Source of the DNA: Geotalea sp. SG265
GTDB lineage: Bacteria > Desulfobacterota > Desulfuromonadia > Geobacterales > Geobacteraceae
Assembly: GCF_022808985.1 (NCBI RefSeq)
Contig: NZ_JAKZFT010000015.1
Coordinates: 1-64,000 of the forward strand
Direction: 5' to 3'
DNA: 64,000 nt
The notes under the pieces are model-generated. The model saw only the letters and a list, made by a program, of their open reading frames with translations, was not told where the DNA came from and ran no database searches. Positions 42,079 through 49,438 of the stretch are shown here, in pieces; the stretch's first letter is position 1; each line of letters opens with the position of its first letter. Made by a program: the position numbers and the translations under genes.

Positions 42079-43827
42079 ATGAAACAAGCACGACCCGGCT
42101 TGATTGGAGTGATTCTTTTATTCATTGCTATGACAACTCTTCTAACGGCAGGATGCGGTGGCGGCGGAGGGGGAGGAGCAGCAGCGCCGAGCGGTACCGC
42201 CAGCATCCATATAACGGATGCGCCCGACCTCAATTACGACCATGTCTGGATTACGGTAACGGAGGCGTGGTTCCACAAGCTCGATACTGACGACCTCACC
42301 GATACCGGCTGGATCAAGTTTCCGCTGGCAACACCGCGAACCATCGACCTCGCTTCCCTCAGTGCCGGGCAAACCCAGGAGGTCTGGAGCGGACTGAAGC
42401 TCCCGGCAGGGAAATACGGACAGATCAGGGTTTTTCTCGCCCCCACCGAGGGGCCGGCAAAGGGTTCCCTGCCCAGCGGCGTCACCTTCAACAACGAGGT
42501 GGATTTTACTGACGGCACCGGCAGCCATAAGGCACCCTTGCGCATTCCATCCCCCGCCCAGGGGATAAAGGTCGTGCCGGAGACCCCCATCGTCGTCACC
42601 AGCGGCGATCTGAAACTGGCCCTCGACTTTAACGTTGGCGAGGATGTGGTGGAGATCTTCCGCCAGGGGCAGATGTCCTCGGCCCAGAATCTGGCCGCCG
42701 TTCCCACCAGGGCCAAGGAATTCATCCTCAAGGCACGCCTGCGGTATTTCGACATGAACAGCGCCGGAGCGCTCACCGGCACCGTCGCGCCGCCGGCAAC
42801 GGCTTTCGGCAATGCCAGCAGCGCCTTCCGTAACATCAGCGGCGCCTTCACAAACCTGAGCAGCTCCTTCCGTACCGCCTTCAAGAACTACACGGGCAAA
42901 AACTTCACCGTCAAGGCAGAGCAGGTCAATCCGGTCACCTCCCTGCGCCAGGCCCGTCGTTCGACGACCATCGACAACAGGGGCAGGTTCACCCTTTATC
43001 CGCTGCCAGTCTTCGGCACCGCCACCACCGCCACCTATGACTTGGTCATCAGGGGACGCAACGTGGAGACGATCGTCATCAATGGGGTGAAAGTCCATAA
43101 GGGAAGCTCCCCTGACAAATCCACCGCCATCAGCAACCGGCCCATCCGGCTCACCACCGGCAGCGAATATGCGGTCAACGTCAATGCCAAACCGGCAGGG
43201 GCCGCCGTCACCTTCTACCAGACCCTGCCCACGGACCCGGTACCCTATGAAATACGCTTCCGGCACATCGATCCCTTCAGCACCACCGGCAGCTTCAGCA
43301 CTCCAATCGAGCTGTCGTCGGGCCCGCTCCATGTCGGGGCATTCAGTAACGGCGGGCCGATCACCCTGACCTCCGTTACCCCGACTGAGGGACAGGGAGT
43401 CTTCTTTGCCATCGCCACCGCCGAGCTGTTCAATCCCAGCCCGAGGACCAGCGTCAGCTCCCTGACGCCGCTTATCGCCTTCAGTCCCCTGGCCATCTCG
43501 GCGCCTGCCGAAGCCAGGACCATCAGCGGCAAGATCACCGTCAAGGATGCCGGGCTCGACCAAGGGATCATGCTCATCACCCACGGAGGCACCCTCGTTG
43601 ATACTCTGGATCTGAGCGACAAGGTCAAGGTGGGGGACAATCCCTACACCACCGGCAAACTGCCCGGCGGAACCACCGCTGCACCGCTGTCCGGTGCGTT
43701 GTATGACCTGTTCGTTCTGGGATGGAGCGCCGCCCAGCCCGACAAGACCACGGAGACCGGCAGCGCGGCCGGCGTCAACCTGAAGACGGACAACGGTACC
43801 GCCAACATAACCATGTCGAAACTGTGA
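42079..43827 (+). CDS. DUF4382 lipoprotein
   Basis: A 582-residue exported protein with a lipobox (LLTAGCGG, Cys about 26), a Gly-rich linker, and a DUF4382 domain (about 38-200: ASIHITDAPDLNYDHVWITVTEAWFH, then LPAGKYGQIRVFL). A region of about 350 residues with beta-sandwich-like repeats follows. Likely located on the periplasmic side or the cell surface. It is longer than a lone DUF4382 protein. It sits between two hemerythrin genes, 22 bases after the first. Function unknown. Confidence 0.85.
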   Translation: MKQARPGLIGVILLFIAMTTLLTAGCGGGGGGGAAAPSGTASIHITDAPDLNYDHVWITVTEAWFHKLDTDDLTDTGWIKFPLATPRTIDLASLSAGQTQEVWSGLKLPAGKYGQIRVFLAPTEGPAKGSLPSGVTFNNEVDFTDGTGSHKAPLRIPSPAQGIKVVPETPIVVTSGDLKLALDFNVGEDVVEIFRQGQMSSAQNLAAVPTRAKEFILKARLRYFDMNSAGALTGTVAPPATAFGNASSAFRNISGAFTNLSSSFRTAFKNYTGKNFTVKAEQVNPVTSLRQARRSTTIDNRGRFTLYPLPVFGTATTATYDLVIRGRNVETIVINGVKVHKGSSPDKSTAISNRPIRLTTGSEYAVNVNAKPAGAAVTFYQTLPTDPVPYEIRFRHIDPFSTTGSFSTPIELSSGPLHVGAFSNGGPITLTSVTPTEGQGVFFAIATAELFNPSPRTSVSSLTPLIAFSPLAISAPAEARTISGKITVKDAGLDQGIMLITHGGTLVDTLDLSDKVKVGDNPYTTGKLPGGTTAAPLSGALYDLFVLGWSAAQPDKTTETGSAAGVNLKTDNGTANITMSKL

Positions 43828-43937
43828 TGAGCCCGTGGGAGAAGGAGCACTGCTCCTTCTCCCGCCGCGGTCATTCCAGGCGCTACGGCACGGGCTGCCG
43901 CATGCACACCACCGAACACCGGTACAAGGAGGAAAAA

Positions 43938-44444
43938 ATGGCCAGAAAACAGAGCTCCGAAACCGACGTATTCCAGATCCTTCGCACCGACCACCAGGAA
44001 GTTACCAAGCTCATGGATCAACTCAAGCAGGCCGGGGGACAGCAGAAGCAGCAGCTGTTCGCCCAGCTGCAGGAAGAACTCAATACCCACATGAACCTGG
44101 AAGAGCGGTTCTTTTATCCGAAACTGGAGGAAATCGAAGACCTGGCCGACCTGGTCCAGGATTCCTACGCTGATCATGACGACATCAGGCAGATACTGCA
44201 GCAGATGAACGAGCAGGATTTCGATTCTGACGAGTGGCAGGCCAACTGCGAAGCGCTGGAGGACACCAAGGACGACCACGTGGATGTGGAGGAGGAGGAA
44301 ATCTTTCCCCAGGCCATGGAACTGGTGGACGGCAATGTCCTCAGCCAGATCGGTGAGCAGATTGCCGCTGAGAAGGGAAAAACTGCCGAGCCGGCTGCCG
44401 CCAAACCGAGGCCGCAGAAGCGACCCCCCAGGGCACATGCCTGA
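43938..44444 (+). CDS. Hemerythrin domain protein (second copy)
   Basis: A 168-residue HHE-domain protein: LRTDHQEVTKLMDQL, LNTHMNLEERFFYPKL, DSYADHDDIRQIL and DDHVDVEEEEIFPQ provide the di-iron ligands. Its tail is Pro/Ala/Lys-rich (about 148-168). AAGGAGG precedes the ATG. The core resembles the protein at 41547-42056, including the FFYPKL and EEIFP segments, so the two arose by duplication with the DUF4382 gene between them. Confidence 0.9.
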   Translation: MARKQSSETDVFQILRTDHQEVTKLMDQLKQAGGQQKQQLFAQLQEELNTHMNLEERFFYPKLEEIEDLADLVQDSYADHDDIRQILQQMNEQDFDSDEWQANCEALEDTKDDHVDVEEEEIFPQAMELVDGNVLSQIGEQIAAEKGKTAEPAAAKPRPQKRPPRAHA

Positions 44445-44492
44445 CCTTGCTGCCGGCACCCCAATCCATAACAGAGCCTAAGGAGGCAATTC

Positions 44493-44933
44493 ATGGATCG
44501 TGAAGAAATCCTCGACCAATTGGAAAAGCTGATCAAGCTGGATGTGGATGCCACCCATGCCTACGACCAGGCGATCAAGAACATGGAGCAGTCCATCGTC
44601 AGGGACAAGCTCATCTCCTTCCAGGGGGACCATCGCCGCCACATCGATGTCCTGTCGGAAAAGATGCGCGAGCTCCATGGCACACCTCCCGACCTGACTG
44701 CCGATTTCAAAGGGTTCTTCATCAAGGGCTTCACCGCTCTGCGCAGCATGATGGGAGCCAAAGGGGCATTGCAGGCCATGGAGACCAACGAAAAGCTCAC
44801 CACCTCCACCTACGAGAAGGCCAACGGCCTGGACTGGCCTGCCGACATTGCCGTGCTCGTCCGCGCGAACCTGGCCGACGAGCAACGCCACCTGTCTTTC
44901 ATCAGGGAGGCACTGGCGGGCAGCCACGTCTGA
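44493..44933 (+). CDS. Ferritin-like DUF2383 protein
   Basis: A 146-residue four-helix protein of the PA2169/DUF2383 type. Helix motifs include LIKLDVDATHAYDQAI, FQGDHRRHIDVLSEKM, TNEKLTTSTYEKA and ADEQRHLSFIREAL, with Glu/His positions for a possible di-iron site. AAGGAGG precedes the ATG. It ends the plus-strand run and is followed by a strong terminator. Confidence 0.88.
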   Translation: MDREEILDQLEKLIKLDVDATHAYDQAIKNMEQSIVRDKLISFQGDHRRHIDVLSEKMRELHGTPPDLTADFKGFFIKGFTALRSMMGAKGALQAMETNEKLTTSTYEKANGLDWPADIAVLVRANLADEQRHLSFIREALAGSHV

Positions 44934-44953
44934 TACTGCCCATGGTGAAAATA

Positions 44954-44990
44954 AAGGGCCTGAATCGTCAGATTCAGGCCCTTTGTTGTT
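44954..44990. terminator. Strong bidirectional terminator
   Basis: AAGGGCCTGAATC (44954-44966) pairs perfectly with GATTCAGGCCCTT (44971-44983), followed by TGTTGTTT. Lies between convergent genes. Confidence 0.88.
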
Positions 44991-45008
44991 TCGTCAGGAA
45001 CTTCGGCA

Positions 45009-45287
45009 TCATTTGCTCTGCCGGCTCTGCTGCCCCTGTTGCTGGGAAGATTTGCTCCGCGAGGAGCCCTGATGTTCCTTGCCGTAGGCCTTCATTACAT
45101 CAGCCATGCTGCCGTACTGCCGCTCTTCGAAACCCTGGAGCTGACTGATGACTTCCTTGTCCGCATGCTCGTGTTGGGCATGCTTGATCAGGTCCTGCTT
45201 GCTGGCGGGAAAGTCGATCCCTTTCAGATGCTTGGTGACGTTTGCGGGTGATTGGCCCCCGCCTCGTCCCACGTTACCTGGAGTCAT
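45009..45287 (-). CDS. DUF2795 protein
   Basis: A 92-residue protein with the DUF2795 pattern HLKGIDFPASKQDLIKHAQ (about 20-38), a Gly-rich N-terminus and a Ser/Gln/Lys-rich disordered tail. AAAGGAGG precedes the ATG. DUF2795 proteins are small, helical and of unknown function, often seen in stress-linked settings. It is separated from tupC by the tup terminator, so it is not part of that operon. Confidence 0.85.
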   Translation of the reverse strand: MTPGNVGRGGGQSPANVTKHLKGIDFPASKQDLIKHAQHEHADKEVISQLQGFEERQYGSMADVMKAYGKEHQGSSRSKSSQQQGQQSRQSK

Positions 45288-45401
45288 AGTTTACCTCCTT
45301 TCGCAGATGGTTGCAGCCTTAACGGCTACTAAAAGTCTAGCACCTGCAGCAGGGGTGACAAGCCGTTTTGCCGCAAAAAGCCCGGTCAAAAGGGAATCCA
45401 C

Positions 45402-45432
45402 AAAAAAATGCGGCAGCATGTCTGCTGCCGCA
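45402..45432 (-). terminator. Intrinsic terminator of the porin-tup operon
   Basis: On the minus strand TGCGGCAGCA and TGCTGCCGCA form a 10-bp stem, followed by TTTTTTT. Confidence 0.9.
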
Positions 45433-45434
45433 CT

Positions 45435-45485
45435 GACTACCGGAAAGGGCAACGCCGCAGATGGAGCTTCTTCATCTGCGGAAGC
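45435..45485. repeat. Fragment of REP-like repeat family B
   Basis: AGGGCAACGCCGCAGATGG matches the end block of the element at 52449-52567. It is followed by its own short palindrome, CCGCAGATG...CATCTGCGG. Much of 45288-45487 is otherwise without recognisable features. Confidence 0.55.
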
Positions 45486-45487
45486 CG

Positions 45488-46198
45488 TCAGAGCTGAAGC
45501 GCCGGCCTCGGCATCTGGTGGCACAGAAAGGTCGCCTCGCCACCGGGGGGAGATTCGATGCGTCCCCCTTGCAGCCGAATCGGCGTGCAGGGAAGCCGTT
45601 CCCCCTGATCGGGGTCGTGGGAGGACATGACCACCGTCGTGCCGTTGGACGGCAGGGCTGCAATGACCTCTTCAAGGACTCGGGCGCTCTCCTTGTCCAC
45701 GTTTGCCAGGGGTTCGTCCAAGAGCAGGAGCTTCGGCCGGACAGCCAGAGCCCTGGCCATGGCGACCCGCTGTGCCTCCCCACCCGAAAGCTCGGTGTTT
45801 TTCCGCCGCTGGAATCCGTCGAGGCCCACAGTCGCCAGCGCCTCTGCTACCTTCTGCTGTGCCGATGTCCCGGTAATGCCGCGCAAGCTCAATCCATAAG
45901 CAACATTGTCGGCGACGCTGCCGCGAAACAGATAAGGCGACTGGTGAAGCAAAGTCACCTGCCTGCGCAGTCTGGTCAATGGCCCCTGCCATTTGACCTG
46001 CTCGCCGGCAAAGAACACTTCGCCCCGGTCCGGACGGAGGAGGAGACCGAGGATATTCAGCAGAGTGCTCTTGCCAGAACCATTGGGACCAGTCAGGAGA
46101 TAGAGCTCCCCTTCCCGGATGACCAGGCGGCTCAGCTCAAGTGCCAAGGTGTTTCCATACCGCTTTGCGATTGCCCTCAGTTCGACGAGGTTTTGCAT
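45488..46198 (-). CDS. tupC: Tungstate ABC transporter ATP-binding protein
   Basis: A 236-residue ABC ATPase with Walker A GPNGSGKST (about 39-47), Q-loop region LLHQSPYLFRG, signature LSGGEAQR and Walker B LLLLDEPLANVD, then MSSHDP. It is short, with no C-terminal TOBE domain, which is common in TupC. It should power tungstate import. It follows tupA after 25 bases. The ATG at 46198 has a weak binding site. No permease gene (tupB) lies beside it. Assignment to tungstate rests on the adjacent TupA-type gene. Confidence 0.85.
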   Translation of the reverse strand: MQNLVELRAIAKRYGNTLALELSRLVIREGELYLLTGPNGSGKSTLLNILGLLLRPDRGEVFFAGEQVKWQGPLTRLRRQVTLLHQSPYLFRGSVADNVAYGLSLRGITGTSAQQKVAEALATVGLDGFQRRKNTELSGGEAQRVAMARALAVRPKLLLLDEPLANVDKESARVLEEVIAALPSNGTTVVMSSHDPDQGERLPCTPIRLQGGRIESPPGGEATFLCHQMPRPALQL

Positions 46199-46223
46199 AG
46201 ATCTGCCCTGTTTAAATATACTT

Positions 46224-47036
46224 TTACTTTTTCCCGTAGGTGAAAAAAACCGGTTCACCATGGGCCTTGTAGCCGGCAATGATCTTTTGCCCTTCCGGTC
46301 CGGTCACGTAATCGATGAATTTCATGGCCAGGTCGTACTTCACATGGGGATGCTTCTTCGGATTGACGGCAATGACCCCGTAAGGATTGAAAAGTCCCTT
46401 CTCCCCCTGGAAGAGAATCGCCAGGTCGGTTTTCTTTTCCTTGAAGGCGTTATAGGTCCCCCGGTCCGCCAGTGTGTAGCCCCTGCGCTCGGTGGCCATG
46501 GTGATGACCGGTCCCATACCCTGGCCCGACTCCACGTACCAAGCACCTTTCGGCACGATTCCCGCCGCCTGCCAGAGTTCCTTTTCCTTAATATGGGTCC
46601 CGGACTTGTCGCCACGGGAAACGAAGGTCGCCCCCTTGGCAGCGATCATCTTCAGCGCCTCAGCGGCGCTCTTCGCTTTTGCTATCCCGGCCGGATCGTT
46701 TTTCGGGCCAATGATGACGAAATCGTTGTACATGACGTCGCGGCGGTTGACGCCGAAACCGTCGGCAACGAATTTATCCTCCAGCTTTCGGGCATGGACG
46801 AAGACCACGTCCACATCCCCCATCTCCCCCAGTTTGAGGGACTGGCCGGTGCCGACGGCAATGACGTCCACCTTGCAGTTGTTTTTCTTTTCGAAGGGGG
46901 GAAGCAGCACCTTCAGGAGCCCCGAATCCTGGGTGGAGGTGGTGGTGGACATCTTCAGCCGCTCTTCGGCAGAGGCTGAAACGCAGAACACCGCGAGAGC
47001 GGCTACTGCAAGCAGGAGTATGCGCCACTGTTTCAT
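46224..47036 (-). CDS. tupA: Tungstate ABC transporter substrate-binding protein
   Basis: A 270-residue periplasmic binding protein with a signal peptide (about 1-23, ending ASA-E) and the TupA signature TTTSTQDSGLL (about 30-40), which holds oxyanion ligands. Further motifs are GTGQSLKLGEMGDVDVVFVHA, FVIIGPKNDPAGI and FVSRGDKSGTH. It captures tungstate with high affinity. GGAG lies 6 bases before the ATG at 47036. It sits between the porin gene and tupC, downstream of two Moco/Tuco-type riboswitches. Confidence 0.93.
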   Translation of the reverse strand: MKQWRILLLAVAALAVFCVSASAEERLKMSTTTSTQDSGLLKVLLPPFEKKNNCKVDVIAVGTGQSLKLGEMGDVDVVFVHARKLEDKFVADGFGVNRRDVMYNDFVIIGPKNDPAGIAKAKSAAEALKMIAAKGATFVSRGDKSGTHIKEKELWQAAGIVPKGAWYVESGQGMGPVITMATERRGYTLADRGTYNAFKEKKTDLAILFQGEKGLFNPYGVIAVNPKKHPHVKYDLAMKFIDYVTGPEGQKIIAGYKAHGEPVFFTYGKK

Positions 47037-47147
47037 TGTCTTCTCCTTTTCAAGATAAAGCATTTCTTTCTGTAGATTGGAGGTCTTTTTTCGGATTAAC
47101 AGGCTCCGGGGCCGGGAAGCATTCTCCCCAGCCCCAACCTCAATGGA

Positions 47148-48389
47148 TTAAAAGATCACCTGTGCCTGCAGGCGATAGATCAAATCGTCGGTTTTCCCTC
47201 TGCCTTGATCGTGGCTGTTGGTCACATCCCCCTGCAACTTCAGGTTATGCTTGCTGAAGTAGTAGGAAACGGCACCCTGGGTGTCAACCTGCTGGTCGTT
47301 GGCCTTGTCCCGGTTGGGATCGACGAAGGAGTAGCGGAATGCCACTTCCAGCTTCTTTGGAATGATACAGTAGCCTGCCTGGGCGTAGAAGCCGTGGGCA
47401 CGCAGGGTCTTGTCGCTGGTTCGGCCGTCCGCTTGGCCAAGCAGGTATTCTCCCTGCACCGAAGCACCGAGCCATTTGAAGGCCGCATCCACGCCGTAGC
47501 CGTTGATGTCGATCTTCTCGCCGGTGGCAAAGGTGCTGATTCCTTTGCCAAGCCAGCCGGTAGAACCGGCCAGAGTGACGTTGTTGCTCTCGAGGGCGGT
47601 CGCCGACGTCTTCTGCAAGGCGTTGCGGTAGTAGTTGGCACCAACGGAAAGGAGCGGTTTTTCACTCTGATCCAGGTCACTCTCGGAATAGGCCATCTTA
47701 CCGAAGGGATTGACGGTGATCCGGGCTGCATAGGCGTTGTCGTTGGAGGAGCGGAAGGTACTCTGGCCGCCGCCGCCGTAAAAGCCCATTTCATAAGTGG
47801 CGATGCCGCCGGCAATGTCGCCGTTCAGCTTCACACCGGCGTCATAGCCGGGGCGGAACATGTCCGAGGCGGTGGAACGGTCGACAAATTGCTGTCCTCC
47901 CGAAGAGTTTAGCCATTGCCTGCCGAAGGGTACCTTGGTCTGCCCGACCAGGATCTGGGCTTCATCCATGAGCCGGTAGTTGAAGTAGGCATGCTCCAGA
48001 AGCTTTGAGGAGCTCCCCTGGGTAAAATCCACCTGGAGCAGGTAGGTGAGGTCCTTGGAGTAGGCATAGCCGTTCAGCCAGAACTTCATCCGTTTGACCT
48101 CGAATTTGTCCGAATCTCTCGTCGCCCCCTTATCATCGGCATCGGTGAAGGTAAAACGGGTCTGGAGCCTGCCACCCAAAGTCGTCTGGAATTTTCCATC
48201 GGCAGAGGTCAAGGTAAATCCCTTGCCAAGCTTGTAGTCCAGGGGTTTGCTCTTGGTGACTTCCCTATAGTCCTCTTCGGTGATCACCCCTTTTTCTTTG
48301 AGCACATCCTCAAGGGTCTTGGCGTGAACACCCGTGATGAACACCAAGCCAATTGCCACCACTGTTGCTGCCATGCTGCGTTTCTTCAT
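47148..48389 (-). CDS. OprO/OprP-type anion porin
   Basis: A 413-residue outer-membrane beta-barrel with a signal peptide (about 1-23, ending VHA-K). A short helical segment (LEDVLKEKGVITEEDY) precedes the barrel, as in phosphate-selective porins O and P. Strand patterns such as FQTTLGGRLQTRFTF and KRMKFWLNGYAYSKDLTYLLQVDF follow, and it ends in the aromatic RLQAQVIF expected for BAM recognition. AGGAGG precedes the ATG. Being first in an operon with tupA and tupC, it probably lets tungstate or molybdate cross the outer membrane; this is inferred from context. Confidence 0.85.
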   Translation of the reverse strand: MKKRSMAATVVAIGLVFITGVHAKTLEDVLKEKGVITEEDYREVTKSKPLDYKLGKGFTLTSADGKFQTTLGGRLQTRFTFTDADDKGATRDSDKFEVKRMKFWLNGYAYSKDLTYLLQVDFTQGSSSKLLEHAYFNYRLMDEAQILVGQTKVPFGRQWLNSSGGQQFVDRSTASDMFRPGYDAGVKLNGDIAGGIATYEMGFYGGGGQSTFRSSNDNAYAARITVNPFGKMAYSESDLDQSEKPLLSVGANYYRNALQKTSATALESNNVTLAGSTGWLGKGISTFATGEKIDINGYGVDAAFKWLGASVQGEYLLGQADGRTSDKTLRAHGFYAQAGYCIIPKKLEVAFRYSFVDPNRDKANDQQVDTQGAVSYYFSKHNLKLQGDVTNSHDQGRGKTDDLIYRLQAQVIF

Positions 48390-48415
48390 CGTATCCTCCT
48401 GTTCTCGTAATTACA

Positions 48416-48432
48416 GGGGGAAATCTTCCCCC
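48416..48432 (-). other. Hairpin between second riboswitch and porin start
   Basis: GGGGGAA-ATC-TTCCCCC is a 7-bp perfect stem about 27 bases before the porin ATG. With no T-run it is a better candidate for a translation-level or RNA-processing element than for a terminator. Confidence 0.5.
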
Positions 48433-48503
48433 AATTGCATCAAAGAGTCTTGCCGCAGATGGAAAGGCCCTTCAATACGGGAACAGGTTCCGGTACTTCG
48501 AGG

Positions 48504-48598
48504 CTCTCCTTTCCAAAAGGGAGGCGCCACCGTTTCCAGCGACACCCTAGCCGATCGCCATGGGAAAAGAGATCCTTTAGGCGATACGGCTCGGAGAG
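48504..48598 (-). promoter_or_regulatory. Moco/Tuco-type riboswitch, second of tandem pair
   Basis: Read on the minus strand it begins CTCCGAGCC, then ATCGCCTAAAGG with a pairing GGCGAT arm, then CGCTGGAAACGGTG and the closing GCGCCTCCC...TTGGAAAGGAG. These blocks match, as I recall them, the Moco RNA motif (GCC, CGCCTCCC, TGGAAAGG). Same blocks in the copies at 48692 and 52353. The segment between the P2 arm and the GGAAAC hairpin is short, as described for the tungsten-cofactor variant lacking P3. Confidence 0.75.
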
Positions 48599-48637
48599 AT
48601 GAAACTGCTTCTTCGGTTATGCTTTGCATGCGGGTGC

Positions 48638-48670
48638 AAAAAAGGGGCTTTCCCGAAAAAGAGAAGCCCC
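48638..48670 (-). terminator. Intrinsic terminator between tandem riboswitches
   Basis: On the minus strand GGGGCTT and AAGCCCC arms (48664-48670 and 48644-48650), with extra internal CTC/GGG pairing, are followed by TTTTTT. It directly follows the first riboswitch and probably serves as its off-state. Confidence 0.8.
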
Positions 48671-48691
48671 TGGCCGCAATGGTAGCGGTAC

Positions 48692-48790
48692 GAAAGGTTC
48701 TCCTTTTCAAAGGAAGGTTCTGCCGTTTCCAGCAGAGCCCAAAGGCCGGCCGCCCTGGGGAAATCCCTTTAGGCGGACAGGCTCGGAGAA
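48692..48790 (-). promoter_or_regulatory. Moco/Tuco-type riboswitch, first of tandem pair
   Basis: On the minus strand: CTCCGAGCC, CCGCCTAAAGGGAT pairing with GGGCGG, then CTGCTGGAAACGGCAG and ACCTTCC...GAAAAGGAG. The stem CTGC/GCAG replaces CGC/GTG in copy two and CGC/GCG in the AOR copy, so pairing is kept while sequence changes. The P3 region is short. An intrinsic terminator follows 20 bases later. Confidence 0.75.
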
Positions 48791-48842
48791 AAATCTGTTC
48801 TATTTTACAGCGACGAAAATGCCGACGCTTATTGTGGTAATA

Positions 48843-48871
48843 TAGGTACCATTATACCATTTTGCTGTCAA
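48843..48871 (-). promoter_or_regulatory. Probable promoter for riboswitch-porin-tup transcript
   Basis: Minus strand TTGACA (48866-48871) with TACCTA (48843-48848) 17 bases away. A perfect TATAAT (48851-48856) lies between and would pair with TTTAAT further upstream. Either way transcription would start shortly before the first riboswitch. Confidence 0.5.
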
Positions 48872-48926
48872 GCATTAAAACAACGGTTTATTGTATACGA
48901 TGAAGGATCAGGTATTTTCCCCTTAT

Positions 48927-49355
48927 TTATTGCTTCACAGCCAGGATGACACTTGATGCTTTGAAGACCGCCTGCACCTGGTCCCCTTCCTTGAGCTCCA
49001 TTGCCGAAACACTTCCTTCAGTGATGATGGAAGTGATGGTCCCTTTCCCCCGCAGTTCCACCGTGATTTCCGCGTTGACGCTGCCATGCTTCACCTTTCC
49101 GACGGTGCCGCTCAAGACATTCCGTGCGCTGAATTTCAAGCCGGTTTCACCTTTGGTAAGAATAACCAAAGGGGCCTTGACGAGGGCATAGGCCTCGACC
49201 CCTTCCTTGATTCCCAGATTTTCCAGGCTGTGATTGGTGATGACCGCCGCAATCTTCTCCCCACCGGCAAGGGTAAGGTCGACCTCGCTGTTGATTGCCC
49301 CTTTTTCCACTGCTGTAACCTTGCCCGACAAAAGATTTCTCGCACTGATGTTCAT
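48927..49355 (-). CDS. Two-domain Mop (TOBE) oxyanion-binding protein
   Basis: A 142-residue protein of two TOBE/Mop units. Each starts with a SARN(L/V)LSG motif (residues 4-11 and 75-82) followed by KGAINSEVDLTL or HGSVNAEITVEL and a later ITNHSLENLGIKEG or ITEGSVSAMELKEG. Such di-Mop proteins bind molybdate or tungstate in the cytoplasm and act as storage or delivery proteins. AGGAGG precedes the ATG. It lies between the cofactor genes and the tup operon on the same strand, with its own promoter. Confidence 0.92.
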   Translation of the reverse strand: MNISARNLLSGKVTAVEKGAINSEVDLTLAGGEKIAAVITNHSLENLGIKEGVEAYALVKAPLVILTKGETGLKFSARNVLSGTVGKVKHGSVNAEITVELRGKGTITSIITEGSVSAMELKEGDQVQAVFKASSVILAVKQ

Positions 49356-49367
49356 GGCTTAGTCCTC

Positions 49368-49391
49368 CTCAGAGTGAAATTCCACTCTGAG
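49368..49391 (-). promoter_or_regulatory. Palindrome at the Mop gene transcription start
   Basis: CTCAGAGTG (49368-49376) and CACTCTGAG (49383-49391) form a 9-bp inverted repeat between the -10 box and the ribosome binding site. It could be an operator or an mRNA hairpin that shields the binding site. Confidence 0.5.
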
Positions 49392-49417
49392 TATCCCGCC
49401 ATATCCCACAATGTCAA
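49390..49417 (-). promoter_or_regulatory. Sigma70-type promoter of the Mop gene
   Basis: Minus strand TTGACA (49412-49417), 16 bases, GATACT (49390-49395). About 35 bases before the Mop ATG. Confidence 0.6.
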
Positions 49418-49438
49418 CCCGGCTGCAAAGAGCTACAA

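Noticed and set aside
45291-45524. Minus-strand frame between the DUF2795 gene and tupC
   Set aside because: It reads through the tup terminator and a repeat fragment. Ala-rich composition without any motif.
48504-48790. Tandem leader elements as simple REP repeats
   Set aside because: The ordered blocks and compensated stems, the terminator, and placement before tungsten genes in all three cases fit a riboswitch better than a dispersed repeat.
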